DNA of 64,000 bases from Perognathus longimembris pacificus (GCF_023159225.1 NC_063188.1:37624021-37688020), one strand, 5' to 3'. Shown: positions 35,179 through 46,820, counted from the first letter of the stretch. The notes: generated by a model from the sequence alone, not told the origin. Made by a program: numbers and translations.

Positions 35179-35924
35179 CCATTCTCCCTCTCATCCTCTT
35201 CAGCAATGATGCGAATGATCCCAACAACTTGTTGAGGTACTTTTCTGAGAGATAGAGAAGAAAAGCATCCATAATGTTACAGATTCGATTTTGACCACAT
35301 ATTTTAGTACTGAGCATTTTGAGTGCCCATTCCTAAAACTAACCCTAGGAGATTTTTCTCCAAAATTTCAGTACATGACCAACAATTCTAAAATCTGGCA
35401 TTGAAGCATGGTCAAATCTATGTTAAGCAGCAAGTACTTTTTCATCATAGAATAAGTAACCTGAGATTTCAACCTAGAAGATTCTTCAATAGCTAGTTTA
35501 AACATTTGTCTGCTGACAGTTGAATAAAGAATAAAATATGTGTTAAGTATTTAAAATACTAACATTTATAATGTAATCAGGAACTACAAAATAATTAAGG
35601 ATAGTCTGTCCATTGATATGAAATACTGGTACATTGAACACTACAAAACATTGATGAAAGAAATTAAAAACCTAAATGCAAAGACTCAGTATTATTTGGT
35701 TGTCTATTTTCTTCAAACTGATTTATAGACTCAGTGCAGTCCCAATAAACTTTATAACAGATTTTTCCAGAAAGAAGTTAACTCTAAAATCCATAAAGAA
35801 ATAAGACTCTAGACTATAAAAACAACTTTGACAAATAACAAAGTCTGAGGATAAATGTCAAGAGAGTGTGGAAATGGAAACAAAATAGAAATGCACATAA
35901 AAGCAAGAGAAGAACCTGAAGCCA
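35179..35924. other. No gene seen
   Basis: Host flank of the provirus. AT-rich, with no supported gene or repeat. Confidence 0.5.
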
Positions 35925-36145
35925 GGATCTCTACCCTGTAATTCTTGCTATTCAGCAGGCTGAGATATGAGGACTGTGGTTCAAAGCCTTCCAGGGCAGT
36001 AAAGTGTAGGAAACTGTTACCTGCAATTAATCATAAAAAAAATCGGAAGTGGAACTGAGGGTGAAGTGGTAGAGAACTAGCCTTTAGGGGAAAAGGTATG
36101 GTGCAGCACTCAGGCCCTGAGTTCAAGCCTCAGTACCAGTATGTA
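35925..36145 (+). mobile_element. B1-like/tRNA-like composite SINE, old
   Basis: CTATTCAGCAGGCTGAGATA and GAGTTCAAGCCTCAGTACC blocks; followed by a GA repeat. Confidence 0.75.
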
Positions 36146-36148
36146 TGC

Positions 36149-36213
36149 AGAAAGAGAGGGAGGAAGGCAGGGAGAAGGGAGGGGAAGAGAGGGAGAGAGA
36201 GGGAGAGGGAGAA
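36149..36213. repeat. (GA)n purine repeat
   Basis: GA/GGGA-rich run after the SINE. Confidence 0.85.
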
Positions 36214-36419
36214 CAGGTAAAGAATAAAAAAAAAAAAAAAACAGGCACCCTTCCAAACACACATACATAGACAGCTACTTTTTAAAAAGGTGGAAAGACA
36301 ATTCAGTGAATACATAGTGGTCTTTCAAACCAATTTTGTTGTCACAGTATTTATATTACAACCTCAAAAGTCTAGCAAGTTTGTCTAACCAACTGCATAT
36401 TTCTATACACAACAGATGG

Positions 36420-36830
36420 ATACACGGGATCCCCTCCCACTTTCGAGGGTGACGCAGAACTCGGCATTCCTTCCCGGCATCCTCCTCCCTCGCTTTGCAA
36501 GTACTCGCAAAAAGTAGCTCCAGGACACTGCGGGGCGGGGCACCATCCTCCCAGGGGCCAGGAGGGTCTCACCGCTCTCTCCCTCGCAAGACATCCCAGC
36601 AGCAAACAGCCGATTTGAGTCTGGGATCTTGGCGTCTCTCCCGGTCGTCCCGGAAGGTTCAGTCCCCACTTTGGGAACCCAAACCCTCAGAAGAAAGCGA
36701 ACGCTAGGAGCGGGAACACCGCCCTTCTCCGCAGACCACTTCCGTCTCCATTAAACGTCGTGTCCTGAGTCGCTTTGATGATGTCACGTTTCCATGGCAA
36801 CGCCAGGCACGGCCCCCCTCCCCTTTTTTT
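36420..36830. promoter_or_regulatory. CpG-rich promoter-like segment with CRE and X-box
   Basis: GC-rich sequence with many CpGs. A CRE-like TGATGTCA (36779-36786) is followed one base later by a perfect palindromic RFX X-box GTTTCCATGGCAAC (36788-36801). On the minus strand a candidate splice donor (GAGCG then GTGAGA) falls at 36573/36572, so a leader exon on that strand is possible. I see no coding sequence that it would serve. Confidence 0.55.
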
Positions 36831-37439
36831 TGGCATGATCTATGTAACACTTTCCTAACTGGCCTCCCTTTGTAACATAATTTATGGCTTTCATGACTCA
36901 TTTTTTCATGGATGTTGCAAGCGCGCTTTGTGTGTGTGCGTGTGTGTGTTTACATCTATTTTGTCTGATTTTCCCACTCATGTACCAGGACTTGAACTCA
37001 GGTCCTCCCCTTCTGCCTCAGCCTTCTTGTTCTCTGATGACCTACTTCTGTACACATAGACCTCGGTGATTAAACAGTGACCCCAAGGCAATACTTTGGC
37101 GCAGTTGCGGGTTGTTTCTCAGAGTCCCAGCAATTCTATGGGTAGGCATTCTCCCTTCCACCTCACAGAGGTAGCCCCTGGGCTCAGTTCTCCACAGCAG
37201 TTTCTATTCCTGCTCATTTCCAGAGAGAAGGAAAGCACACTCCAATATGCAAAAAGTGTCCTCCATCTTTCTGCATCACAAGACTAAATGAGTACTGAAG
37301 CTGGGAAAATAACAGACTAGGGTTTGGAATTCCTTGTCTCCTCGGCCCGTGAGGAGATTCAGCCCCCCTCAAGTCCTGCAGACACCCAAGGCCCTTAGCC
37401 AAATCCAAACACCTGGAAGCAAGACCCTCCTTTTTCGGA

Positions 37440-37540
37440 ACCTGGTCACATTGGTTTCCATTAGAATAGTCGTTAAGGTAGCCAGTCGCCATATTGACGT
37501 CAGGTTTCTATGGCAACCGTGAAACCTTGACCATGTAGGG
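37440..37540. promoter_or_regulatory. Second CRE plus X-box element
   Basis: Perfect CRE TGACGTCA (37495-37502), one base, then X-box GTTTCTATGGCAAC (37504-37517). The spacing matches 36779-36801, and CCATTA lies about 40-46 bp upstream in both, which suggests a diverged duplicate. Read in reverse, the X-box then CRE order resembles the X1-X2 arrangement of MHC class II promoters. Confidence 0.55.
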
Positions 37541-37915
37541 ACTGGAAATCATACCACGCCGCTCTTTTGCCCTTGCTTTCCCCTAAAAGCCACTTCAACT
37601 ATATCATCTGAGGAAGCATAGCCATTGGTAATGGGGGCGGGATGGGGGGATATTAGACTGGAACTCAGGCAATGGGTCTGCCCAGATTGATGAGACAAAG
37701 CTTTTTTGTCAGGAATTATGTTTTTACTAGGAGGGAAAAGACATGAAAGGGCAAGGGATTAGGAAAGGTGAAGAAAGTGGGAGAGTGGAAAATAGGGAGA
37801 GTGATTCTCAAAAATGTTGTACACATATATATAATACACAAAGCTGTTCTGTATAAATAATACATAGTAACAAAAAAGAAAAGAATATCCAAAAGGAAAA
37901 AAAAAGTTACCATTG

Positions 37916-38025
37916 GGCCTGGTGTAGTGACACAGGTCTGTTAATCTCAATACTGGGTAGAAGGCAGGAGGATCACAACTTCTAGTCCAGTCTAGACTGC
38001 AGAGTAAGACCTTCCGCAGAAAAAC
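37916..38025 (+). mobile_element. B1 SINE, old
   Basis: GGCCTGGTGTAGTGACACAG, GCAGGAGGATCACAACTTCT and GACTGCAGAGTAAGACC blocks. Confidence 0.75.
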
Positions 38026-38029
38026 TAAA

Positions 38030-39380
38030 GTGATGGGGGAGTGTTATTAGTATACAGAGCCGAATTATCAAAATTCTGAATAAATAGAATCTATTCCCCT
38101 AAACACATTCATAATAATGCACTGATTTAGTAGGACATTGAGAAACAAAACATAGTGCTAGTTTAGTGACGCTGATTTATTTAGTGTACTCCAACTTGGA
38201 AGCATTCATTATGAGAGCAAGTAAAACTCAATTCAGGTCATAACCTGCAAAACTCGTGTAATTTCTACCAGTGTTATCTCTGCCTATGTTACTTAGGTAA
38301 ATGAAAATCACTGAGCAACTATGAAAACAATTCCTGATTCAGATGGTGCTAGCAGTGAGGGTGAGGGTAGAAGGTGGGAAGGGCATTCAAATATTACCAT
38401 TCTTAATATTTTGTCTAGGTAAATATTTTGTTTAGAGACTTCCTTTGTTGTTTCTCTTAGTTAAATATAGTAATTTTCAGGTAAATGTCACTTGAGTCAG
38501 AAACCGTATTGAGCAGGATTTCTGGTTGTATTATATATGTAACCAATGAAAATAATACAGTATCTACTGTCAGACAATGTAGTAGACACTGAACTCCAGG
38601 ATAATTTAACTCAAAATCACTGGAGAAGTCACATTTACACAGAAATCACAATGCCAAATATTTACTTTTCAAAAGCTTAGTTTCATATTCCAGGAATGGA
38701 TAAGCTGTAGACAAGAGTGCTTCAGCTTTAAGGAGAATGTGCCACACCTCAATGTAATTTCTATGTCTGAATTAAGTTTGTATCTAAGTGAGCACGCCTG
38801 CTGTGTCTCCAAAGAAAAATCTACCCAAGGAGTAAAAACAAGTGAAAAATCACTATTGATGTTCTGCAAATTAGGATGTCAAAGGAAGAGTTTGCCCATT
38901 TAACAGGACTGTTTCAGGGAAGCAGGACTACAAATAACAGATGAGTGACATGGAGCAATCTATTTTATTTTCTACATGGACATGTAAGCATGGGAAAGAC
39001 CTCCCTTCAGTTATCCCCAATTACTTGATGGGGCCCTGGGGTCTGTGAAATGCTGGGGAATTGGACTAGATCCAGCAAACAGTTCCACATCGGATAAGCT
39101 CCACTCAGCAGCCCTAGAAAACAAGTATTGTCCCCATTCGACAAAAGAAAATATACTAATTAAAGGTTTATATCTGTAACAAAGGGAGGTTTACTGTTCT
39201 TTAAGTTTGTTGAGTTGGTAATTATTATATACCTTTGTTACATTCATAAAGACATTGAAAATATAATTTTTATTGTTTTTCACACAAGTAGTTGCTCCAG
39301 TTAACTTTGCTCTGTTTCTGGTTGAGGGAGGGGATGTTCATATATACATACATTTTTAGTGAAACAATAATAAATGTATA
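38030..39380. other. No gene seen; region beyond the BEX3 3' end
   Basis: No supported coding frame or recognised repeat; AT-rich. Confidence 0.5.
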
Positions 39381-39397
39381 AATTGCTTTTTAATTAC

Positions 39398-39403
39398 TTT
39401 ATT
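39398..39403 (-). terminator. BEX3: BEX3 poly(A) signal
   Basis: AATAAA on the minus strand, within TTAATAAAGTAATT, about 220 nt after the stop codon. Confidence 0.75.
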
Positions 39404-39624
39404 AACTTTACATGTTTTCCATGCAAATGGGTAAAACTTTACGTTGACAGAAACACAGAGCACAAAGGCAATCTCCAATTAGAAGCTGGCAACACAAGAC
39501 CCACCGGACACATGGAAATAACACCAGGTTCACAGCACATAGATCAGTAAAGGCATATCAGGAAAATGCAGGAAAAGGAAAACAGCAGGAATCACAGTAT
39601 TAATCTCATGGAAAACGGCAGAAG

Positions 39625-39963
39625 TCAAGGCATAAGGCAAAATTCATCATGATGGTCATGGTGATTAGAGAGCTCACCCATAAGATTACGCAGAGAATTC
39701 CTCAACTGCAACTCCCTAAGTTTTCTCCTGATTTCCCTCATCTCCTCCATGAACATTTCCATGTCATCTCCATCTCCACCCATCCCATCATTGATCTGCC
39801 TATTGGGTATGGCCCATCGAAAATTAGGGGCAAGTCGGCGAGCCTGCCCTCTTCTGTTATGTCCTGCAGGCTGGTGGCCATCACCTCCTCCCAGGGGGCG
39901 ATCTTCCTCTGCATTCTGCAGGGGCTGCTCCATTTCTTCGTTTTCCTGGCGGATATTTGCCAT
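39625..39963 (-). CDS. BEX3: BEX3 (NGFRAP1/NADE), brain-expressed X-linked protein 3
   Basis: A 112-residue adaptor of the BEX family, known to bind the p75 neurotrophin receptor and to take part in neuronal apoptosis and cell-cycle signalling. It begins [17 protein letters not shown] and ends in the family signature [12 protein letters not shown]. The last four residues, CLMP, form a CaaX-like box. An acidic/Gly-rich N-terminus (1-30), a basic stretch (36-46), the conserved core [17 protein letters not shown] (47-63) and a Leu-rich export-signal-like helix (about 77-91) follow. The start at 39963 is chosen because it lies 27 nt into the coding exon and matches the family. An in-frame ATG at 40050 lies in the predicted intron. 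Compared with the human protein as I know it, there is one extra residue (His35 region) and Ser at 90 where I expect Cys. The frame is intact. Confidence 0.96.
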   Translation of the reverse strand: MANIRQENEEMEQPLQNAEEDRPLGGGDGHQPAGHNRRGQARRLAPNFRWAIPNRQINDGMGGDGDDMEMFMEEMREIRRKLRELQLRNSLRNLMGELSNHHDHHDEFCLMP

Positions 39964-40389
39964 GATGAGATTTTTTTTCTGGCTGTTTTTCTTTGAACAC
40001 AAGTAAGACGAGGGCAAGGACAGAAACTGAATGCCTGATACACCATGCATCAGGATTCAGGGACCTAATATCAAAGATTTTTTTGTTTTGTTTTTTCAAT
40101 TTGATTTTTTTTCTTGTTTTCCCACCTTCGACACTCCTTGCGCCCTCTAGGGGGCCTCCAATTTGAGCCCCTCCCTCCAGTCCCCTTCTTTTCCCTCCCT
40201 CCCCCAAAGCCCTCCATTTTTGCTTTCCCAGGATTCTTTTCCCAGAGCTATGCAGGCATCAAAATGGAGGATAGGAATGGTAAGGGGAGGTGCATGGAAA
40301 GAGATAGGGACTGGACTTTCCAGACATTCTTACCCACACCCTCCAGCAATGCCCCTTTAACAGACCTGGGCCTATCCTTGCTGTCTCCT

Positions 40390-41115
40390 CCGGATTCTTG
40401 ACGCGAGGTGCGTCTTCGCAGATTCACTGGGCCCCGTAGACCTGCACACAGCCGGGCAGGGTGAAGGAGGGGTGGGGGTGGAGAGAAGCTGCAGAATGGG
40501 TTGCTGCCCCCCCCCCACGCCGCCCCCTGTTCAGTCCCTTCTCCGCCGCCCCCCTCCCAGCGATGCTCCCATTGCAGTGACTAGAGGGCAGTTTCCCTTG
40601 GCTCTCAGTTGCCCCGCTGGCCCTCACTTAAGACCCCAACCGCCCCGCACCCCCACTCCAGGAGTACCCCCCCCCCCCCATTTTATCATGGAGAAAGCGA
40701 GGGGGTGGAGAAGACGGGAGCTCGCCGCGCTATTCTGCACCCGCCTCGCTGCGATCGACAAGCTGCAGCAGGCAAGGCCTTGGCGCGCGGGCCCCGGGGC
40801 CTTACCTGCTCCGCTTTCCCCGGGACGGATGCCAGCCCGCCGGGCGTTGGGCGGCGGGAGCTGCTAGCCAGACGCGAGTGACGACTGCACCCAGGGCTGC
40901 GTCGCTCTGCAGCTCCGGGTCACGTGAGGGTCGCGCGTCACCGCTGAGCTCGCCCCCCACCCCAGTGCAGCAAGAGGCCCCCCCCACTCCTTCCACCCCG
41001 CCGCCCCAGGCTGACGCACTGCACTTCCCCCTCTATCTCGCTGTGCGCGCTCCTGGTGCGCGCACTGGCCGTCACTCATCTGGGGCCTCTCCAATCTGAG
41101 GACATACAAGTGGCA
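40390..41115 (-). promoter_or_regulatory. BEX3: BEX3 CpG island and promoter
   Basis: Dense CpG over about 40390-41115, covering exon 1 and the upstream region. The likely core is the element at 40913-40950. No TATA box is seen. Methylation-sensitive control fits an X-linked CpG promoter, but this is an inference. Confidence 0.7.
40913..40950 (-). promoter_or_regulatory. BEX3: BGW-like promoter motif (BEX3)
   Basis: On the plus strand it reads CTCCGGGTCACGTGAGGG and then GCGTCACC about 4 bases on, so it includes a perfect E-box CACGTG and a CRE half-site (TGACGC on the minus strand). The same architecture lies upstream of TCEAL9 at 63513-63550. Confidence 0.65.
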
Positions 41116-41318
41116 TCACCGTCTTGCGGTTGGACATGGCTTTCTGTTACCAGGGAAGATACACTCCGTCCTCCAGCCCCCGCTCCCACCCTAGGTCTTG
41201 GCTTAAGCCTTTGAGGCCTTCTCTCCTGCGTGGTTTCCTGCTATGCCCTGGACCCCTCCCACAGACGCCTGGCCATTCCTTGGGCTGTATATTTTCCCCT
41301 ATTTTTTTTCAATTTTTC

Positions 41319-41388
41319 CTTCCTTCCTTCCTTCCTTCCTTCCTTCCTTCCTTCCTTCCTTCCTTCCTTCCTTCCTTCCTTCCTTCCC
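41319..41388. repeat. (TTCC)n microsatellite
   Basis: About 17 units of CCTT, 370 bp upstream of the BEX3 promoter motif. Confidence 0.95.
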
Positions 41389-41399
41389 ATGCTGCTTTG

Positions 41400-42515
41400 A
41401 AAAATTACAATTACGAGTTTACACTTTTGAAATAAATTCTTCATTCTTCAGAATGAAAACACCTCCTTGTTTATGCCCGTCTATACCACTTTCTCTAGGT
41501 TTTATGTAACACCAACACCATTATTTTTAAACACTGTGGTAGTCTCAGTCAATCTTTTATTTTTAAAAAGACTCTTTCTGAAACACAGTTAATGTTTTGA
41601 AAATGATGTATAGTAAATCTTTTAGGAGAAGTCCAATGATCAAATCCTTACCATTTTTCACAATTTTATGTGATAATTTTCATTGTCACCTCGTAGAGGG
41701 GAGGGGTCATGACGGTTCCCTTTAGGAGTAGGGACTCTTCACTTAGCGCCCCTTGACTTCACATCACAGAATAAGAATTTCTGAGCAAGTATAATGGGGA
41801 AAAAAACTTGATGGAGCATTATTGAGTAAACAAGCAAGCAGACAAACAAATAAATGAAAAGACAAAGGGAAACTAACAGTGTGGGTGCTCTCAAAGGGAG
41901 ATACAGAGCTCTTTGACATCAGGGGTGTTTATATGATAAAGACTAGAGGTCTGTCTTAAAGTTATGCAAAGATAGGTGTTTTTCTTTGCTCTTACTCATG
42001 CTTGATCTTGCACTTTCTAAGTTCCTGGCTGTTCTTTGGGCATTCCTTCCAGGAAAGAATTGATCCAGCCATAAAACAGTTACTAATCCTTAAAATAAGG
42101 AATTAAATCCTGTTGTATTTGTACAAGTACTTAAAGATAATTCATAAAATAAATAATTAAAATAAAAAAGAAGTAGGTGATTTGTCTCTGTGAAAAGTCA
42201 AAGTATATTTAAGTAAATGACAGAGGCCTCATATACAGAGGCATCCTTAGATCAAATTTACTTTAGATTAACATATAAAATGCTGTAGTAATGATATCGG
42301 CTGGAAGGATGCAGATTAGAATCATGAACGGTGGTATCAAGCTAAGTAAGTCTATCCAGCCTGCTGCATATCTTATCAAAGTTTCTTTATTCTTTCTGTG
42401 AAAAAGGAATTGCTATTAAATGTATCAGAACTACCACTGAGCTCATGTGAATAAAAGTTGACTCATTGATGGTTTCTCAGATTTGATTATTAGAGCAATA
42501 TAGAAAGACTTTAAC
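41400..42515. other. No gene seen
   Basis: AT-rich intergenic sequence without a supported gene or recognised repeat. Confidence 0.5.
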
Positions 42516-42530
42516 AAAAATTAGGAATTG

Positions 42531-42728
42531 GGGCTGGGGATATGGCCTAGTGGCAAGAGTGCTTGCCTTGTATACATGAGGCCCTGGGTTTGATTCCCCA
42601 GCACCACATATACAGAAAACGGCCAGAAGTGGTGCTGTGGCTCAAGTGGCAGAGTGCTAGCCTTGAGCAAAAAGAAGCCAGGGACAGTGCTCAGGCCCTG
42701 AGTTCAAGGCCCAGGACTGGACAAAAAA
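42531..42728 (+). mobile_element. ID-like composite SINE
   Basis: GGGGCTGGGGATATGGCCTA head. AAATTAGGAATTG precedes it (42518-42530) and follows it (42731-42743). Confidence 0.93.
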
Positions 42729-42743
42729 AAAAATTAGGAATTG

Positions 42744-42945
42744 GGGCTGGGAATGTGGCTTAGTGGTAGAGGGCTTGCCTAGCATACATGAAGTCCTGGG
42801 TTCCATTCCTCAGCACCACATATACAGTAAAAGCTGGGAGTGGTGCTGTTGCTCAAGTGGAAGAGTGCTAGCCTTGAGCAACAAGAAGCCAGGGACAGTG
42901 CTCAGGCCCTGAGTTCAAGCCCCAGGGCTGGCAAAAAAAAGAAAA
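42744..42945 (+). mobile_element. Second ID-like composite SINE, adjacent
   Basis: An older subfamily (GGGCTGGGAATGTGGCTTAG) placed directly after the duplicated target of the first SINE, giving a head-to-tail pair. Confidence 0.92.
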
Positions 42946-43078
42946 CAAGCTTAAAAAACAATAGGAATTTCCTCAAGTGAACCTCCTGAAAGTAGAGAAA
43001 CTATTGTGATATAACCATTGGGAAGTAGATGCTCATTTCAGTAGGTACATACTTTGCTCTTGTCCTTTGGCTCATCTT

Positions 43079-43250
43079 TTTTTTTCAAATTTTATTATCA
43101 AACTGATGTACAGAGAGGTTACAGTTTCATACATTAGGCATTGGATACATTTCTTATACTGTTTGTTACTTTGTCCCTCATACCCCCCTCCCTCCTCCCA
43201 CTTTCCCTTTCCCCTCCTGAGGTGTTCAGTTCACTTACACCAAACAGTTT
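43079..43250 (-). mobile_element. 5'-truncated L1 3' end
   Basis: Reverse complement of the L1-B 3'UTR end, including the G-rich tract (C-rich here, 43180-43226). An 18-bp perfect target duplication TGTCCTTTGGCTCATCTT flanks it at 43061-43078 and 43251-43268. Confidence 0.95.
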
Positions 43251-43299
43251 TGTCCTTTGGCTCATCTTGTAAGTCTTTTATTTAAAAATACCAGTGAAA

Positions 43300-43402
43300 G
43301 GGCTGGGGTGTAGCTCAATGGCAAAGCACTTATCTAGCAAATGTAACGTCCAGGGTTTGATCCCCAGTACCAAAAAAGAAAAGGCAAAAAAAAAAAACAA
43401 TG
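43300..43402 (+). mobile_element. ID element
   Basis: Classic rodent ID: GGGCTGGGGTGTAGCTCAAT, B box GGTTTGATCCCC, A-rich tail, no second half. Confidence 0.92.
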
Positions 43403-43743
43403 AAAATATAACAATGTAGTATTAATATAGTCAGGTCTAATGTTATTTTACATGAGACTGATTGTAGCAAAGTTTCGTAATCAATGGAATTGTCCTAGAA
43501 TAGTATATTGTTTTTCCTAAAATAGTGTGAGAAGTTGATTGAGATTTTCCCTGGCCTTGGAGTTTTCTAAGGAGTTCTGAAGATAGATAACACTTACTGA
43601 GAACAAAATTAAAACGTTTTCTATGGCCAAGTTAGAAGGGCATATGATTCTGAGTATAAAGATTCATGTGTCCAGGGGAAAAAGAAAAGAAAACCTGATT
43701 TGATGGCTCTTACCCTTTAGCAATAGAAGTGTAGTGTAAAAGC

Positions 43744-43980
43744 TCAATATCAGTGGCTCAAGCCTGTATCTTGGCTAACACTCAAGAGGGCTAAGATCTG
43801 AGAATTGTGATTGGAAGCCAGCCCAGGTAGGGAAGTCTGTGAGACTCTTAGCTCTAATTAATACTCAAAAAATCCAAAAGTAGATTTGTGGCTCACATGG
43901 TAGAGTCCTAGGCGTTGAGCAAAAAAGTTCAGGTACCATGCTCAGGACCTGAGTTTTATCTCCAGGACCTCTCTCATGCA
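43744..43980 (+). mobile_element. B1-like/tRNA-like composite SINE
   Basis: TCAGTGGCTCAAGCCTGTAT head, AGGGCTAAGATCTGAGAATT, then right half GTTCAGGTACCATGCTCAGG. Confidence 0.8.
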
Positions 43981-44005
43981 CGCACACATACGTGCATTCA
44001 TGGAT

Positions 44006-44010
<5 letters not shown>

Positions 44011-44037
<27 letters not shown>
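44011..44037. repeat. (CA)n microsatellite
   Basis: CA run downstream of the SINE. Confidence 0.9.
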
Positions 44038-44040
<3 letters not shown>

Positions 44041-44995
44041 GTAGTATAAACCTGTGGAAAGAGTTTGAGTTTACATTTGAGGGAAATGTAGGGTCTGTGA
44101 AAAAATCTTACTTTTGTCTTTGGTTGTGATGGTGGATAGCAGTGTTTGACTGGTTATCTTCTCCAAAGAGAAGGAAGATCCTAAATGAATTGTGCATAAA
44201 GCTTAGGGCTATTTATAATATTGTATGGGTAACTTCTCACTCCTCTGGTGGATTTGCTTTATTGCTGGGATTTTTGAGCTACCTAGATGATATAGGCTCA
44301 TAGAAAGAGCACATGTGGACAGAGGATATGGTGGTGTGGCCACGTAGAAAGGGCCAAGATTATCTTTCTCCAAAGTCCTCACTTCTCAAGAAGTATGAAA
44401 AAATCTTATTGTGACTATAGGCTCCAAAGTTCGAGAGAACAAAGCAATACATGTTGACCAGAGACTCATCCAGAGAAGGGCAAAAGGCCTATGTATCAGA
44501 GAATGACATGTGAAATTCATACTCTAAAAGTCATATGCAATATATGGCCTAACCTACATAGAAGCCACCAAAATTTAAATGGGTTGCTTAGTTGGTAGCC
44601 CTTATCATTAGGGGCTATAGGAATCAAGCTTGAACCACAATGGTTATTAATTATATGAGAGTAGCAATCTCACATTAGGTATTTAGGTAAAGAGATGTCT
44701 TTACCTCCCTCCTACAAACTATAAAACCATCCAACCAGACACAGGGAGGTATAACTCTTCTTTCCCCCAACACAGATTCAGGAGCCACAGTTCTAAATCT
44801 GTCCTGGAGCGACTAAGGCGAACTCTGAATCCAAAGTATATCTGAGGGGCTGAGTGTATAACTCAAGGTAGGGGCCCTGGGTTTAGTCTAAAAACTGACT
44901 TTTGTTTTGTTGGTAATTAGTGTTATTGTTTAAATGGTAGCTGGGGTTTGAAGTAAAAGCTGCAAGTAGGCAGGTACTCTAATACTGGTAATGAC

Positions 44996-45210
44996 ATTTT
45001 TTTCGCTTGAATCTGGGCTTGTACCAAGGTTCTTGTGCTCTATTACAGTTTTCTTGCTTATAGCTGATGTTCTACCACTTTGGCCATGCCTCCTGTTTGC
45101 CATTTTGATGGTTAATTAGAGATGGACTTATGCCTGGGCTGACTTATCATCTAAGTCTCAACCTCCTGAATAGATAGGAATACAGACATGAGTCATGGGC
45201 ACACAGATTT
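44996..45210 (-). mobile_element. Old B1-like/tRNA-like SINE
   Basis: Inverted, with a T-rich end near 45000 and CTCAACCTCCTGAATAG ... GACATGAGTCATGGGC at the head end. Confidence 0.7.
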
Positions 45211-45828
45211 AGAAATTCCTTTTAAACGAGGAGCCCGATGATGAAAAACAGAAGAAAGCTAAGTCTTGGGAAATAATATTCCAGGCAGAAGGATTAGCAG
45301 GAATAACAGACTTGAAGTAAGGAATAAAGTAACAATTTTCAGGAGAAAGAAAGCTGTGGCAGATTCTGACTTAATCTCAACAAGATCTCCACAAAGATAT
45401 GATTTTGGAAAATTATGGCTGTACAGACTTCTATTTACTAAACCTTCTTTGATCTTCCATCCGGAACGAAGAACAGAGCCCTGTGTTCACAATCCCCAGG
45501 ACAAGAAATTCCGGAGGTACTTAAACCCAGAGTCAACTGATAAGACATTGGCTGAGAATGAGCAGGCAAGTTTAGACCAAGAAGTTTTTGAAAACAGGGA
45601 AGTCTGCTGGGTGCACTATGACAGTCTTCTAAAAATTGTTCTCAAGATCCTGAAGCCAGGGAAGATTTTGTACAAAATATGAAACTGGAAAATCAATATC
45701 CATTTGGGGGAAACTGAGATAAGTGAGAAAAGTCTCTGAGGAATTGACCTTCAAGAAAGGAAAGAACAAGAAAACTACATAGGAAAACGTTAGTCCAAAC
45801 ACAAAAGATAGTTTGTGTGGTCAAGTTC

Positions 45829-46036
45829 TTTTTTTTTTTTCCTTTTTGCTGGTCCTAGGGCTTGAACTCAGAGCCTGGGCTCTGTCCCCGAACCTCTCTG
45901 TGTTCAAGGCTAGCAGGCTACCATTTGAGCCACAGCACCACTTCCAGCTTTTCTGTTTATGTGGTACTGACGAATTGAACCCAGGGCTTCATCATGCTAG
46001 ACAAGCACTCTACCACTAAGCCACATTCCCAGGCCT
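45829..46036 (-). mobile_element. ID-like composite SINE in the zinc-finger pseudogene
   Basis: Poly-T at left; AAGCCACATTCCCAGGCC head at right. Confidence 0.88.
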
Positions 46037-46116
46037 GTATCAGATTCTTATAGAGGAAAAACTCCATGAAGGTACCAAATGTGGCAAGAACTCTAGTTGG
46101 CATTCAGATCTTATTC

Positions 46117-46350
46117 TTTTTTTGTTGTTGGTGGTGGTGAGGCTTAAACCCTAGGCCTGGGCACTATCCCTGAGCTTTTTTGCTCCAAGGTTAGAGCTCT
46201 GCCACTTTGATCCACAGCTCCACTTCCTATTTTCTGGTGGCCAATTGGAGTCTCACAGACTTTCCTACCCCAGCTAGCTTTAAATTGCAATCCTCAAATC
46301 TCAACCTCCTGAATAGCTAGGATTACAGGTGTGAGCCACTGGCACCCAAC
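46117..46350 (-). mobile_element. B1-like/tRNA-like composite SINE in the zinc-finger pseudogene
   Basis: Inverted; CTCCTGAATAGCTAGGATTA and GTGAGCCACTGGCACCCAAC mark the B1-like head. Confidence 0.88.
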
Positions 46351-46818
46351 ATCAGATCCAATTCTTCAAGAGTGAATTTATTCTGATGAGAAACACAATG
46401 CGTGTAGTAGAAAAGTACTCATGATTTGAAATCTGCTTTTCAAGCACCAGATAATCCATATAGGAGAGAAATTTTTAACTGAACTTAGTGTAGGATAGCC
46501 TTTAGCAGTAGGTCAGGTCTTTGCTGATGTAAGAAAATGTAGTGGGGAGATACTTGTGATCAGGAGTATGAGAAGGACTTCAAGATCAGGAACAAACTCA
46601 GTATACATCAAGACAATCCACACCAAGGAGAAACTTGACAAATGTAATAACTGTGGGAAGGCCTTCCAGCTCAAGTATTTCCTTACCACTTATGTCAGAA
46701 TTCACACTGGGAAGAAATCAAATGAATATAAGGAAAGTTGGAACATTTTCAGTGGGGATTTAAATCTCACAAAAACATGCAAGAGTCCATATGGGTGAGC
46801 AACCTTGTAAGTGCAATA

Positions 46819-46820
<2 letters not shown>

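Larger units (their letters stand above)
39381..40910 (-). other. BEX3: BEX3 transcription unit, three-exon model
   Basis: Exon 1 ends at 40806 at GAGCAG then GTAAGG, inside the CpG island. Exon 2 is modelled at 40334-40441: the acceptor is GGCTGTGTGCAG before GTCTACGG and the donor is GTAAGA. Exon 3 starts at 39990, after a pyrimidine-rich acceptor ending GTGTTCAAAG, and holds the whole CDS. The poly(A) signal AATAAA lies at 39398-39403 (complement), giving a 3'UTR of about 240 nt. Two non-coding leader exons plus one coding exon is the usual BEX/TCEAL arrangement. Exon edges are read from splice motifs only; exon 2 is the least certain. Confidence 0.7.

Noticed and set aside
35042..35317. 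Minus-strand 91-codon frame at the 3' LTR boundary
   Set aside because: It begins in host flank and ends in the LTR, so it cannot be an old gene.
36495..36707. Small Ser/Arg-rich frame in the CpG segment
   Set aside because: GC-rich open frames are expected there; overlapping frames on the other strand are equally long.
39964..40050. Upstream ATG giving BEX3 a 29-residue extension
   Set aside because: It crosses the predicted splice acceptor at 39991 and the family protein begins MANI.
43300..43402. tRNA gene
   Set aside because: It has Pol III boxes but is an ID SINE with an A-rich tail and no tRNA cloverleaf.
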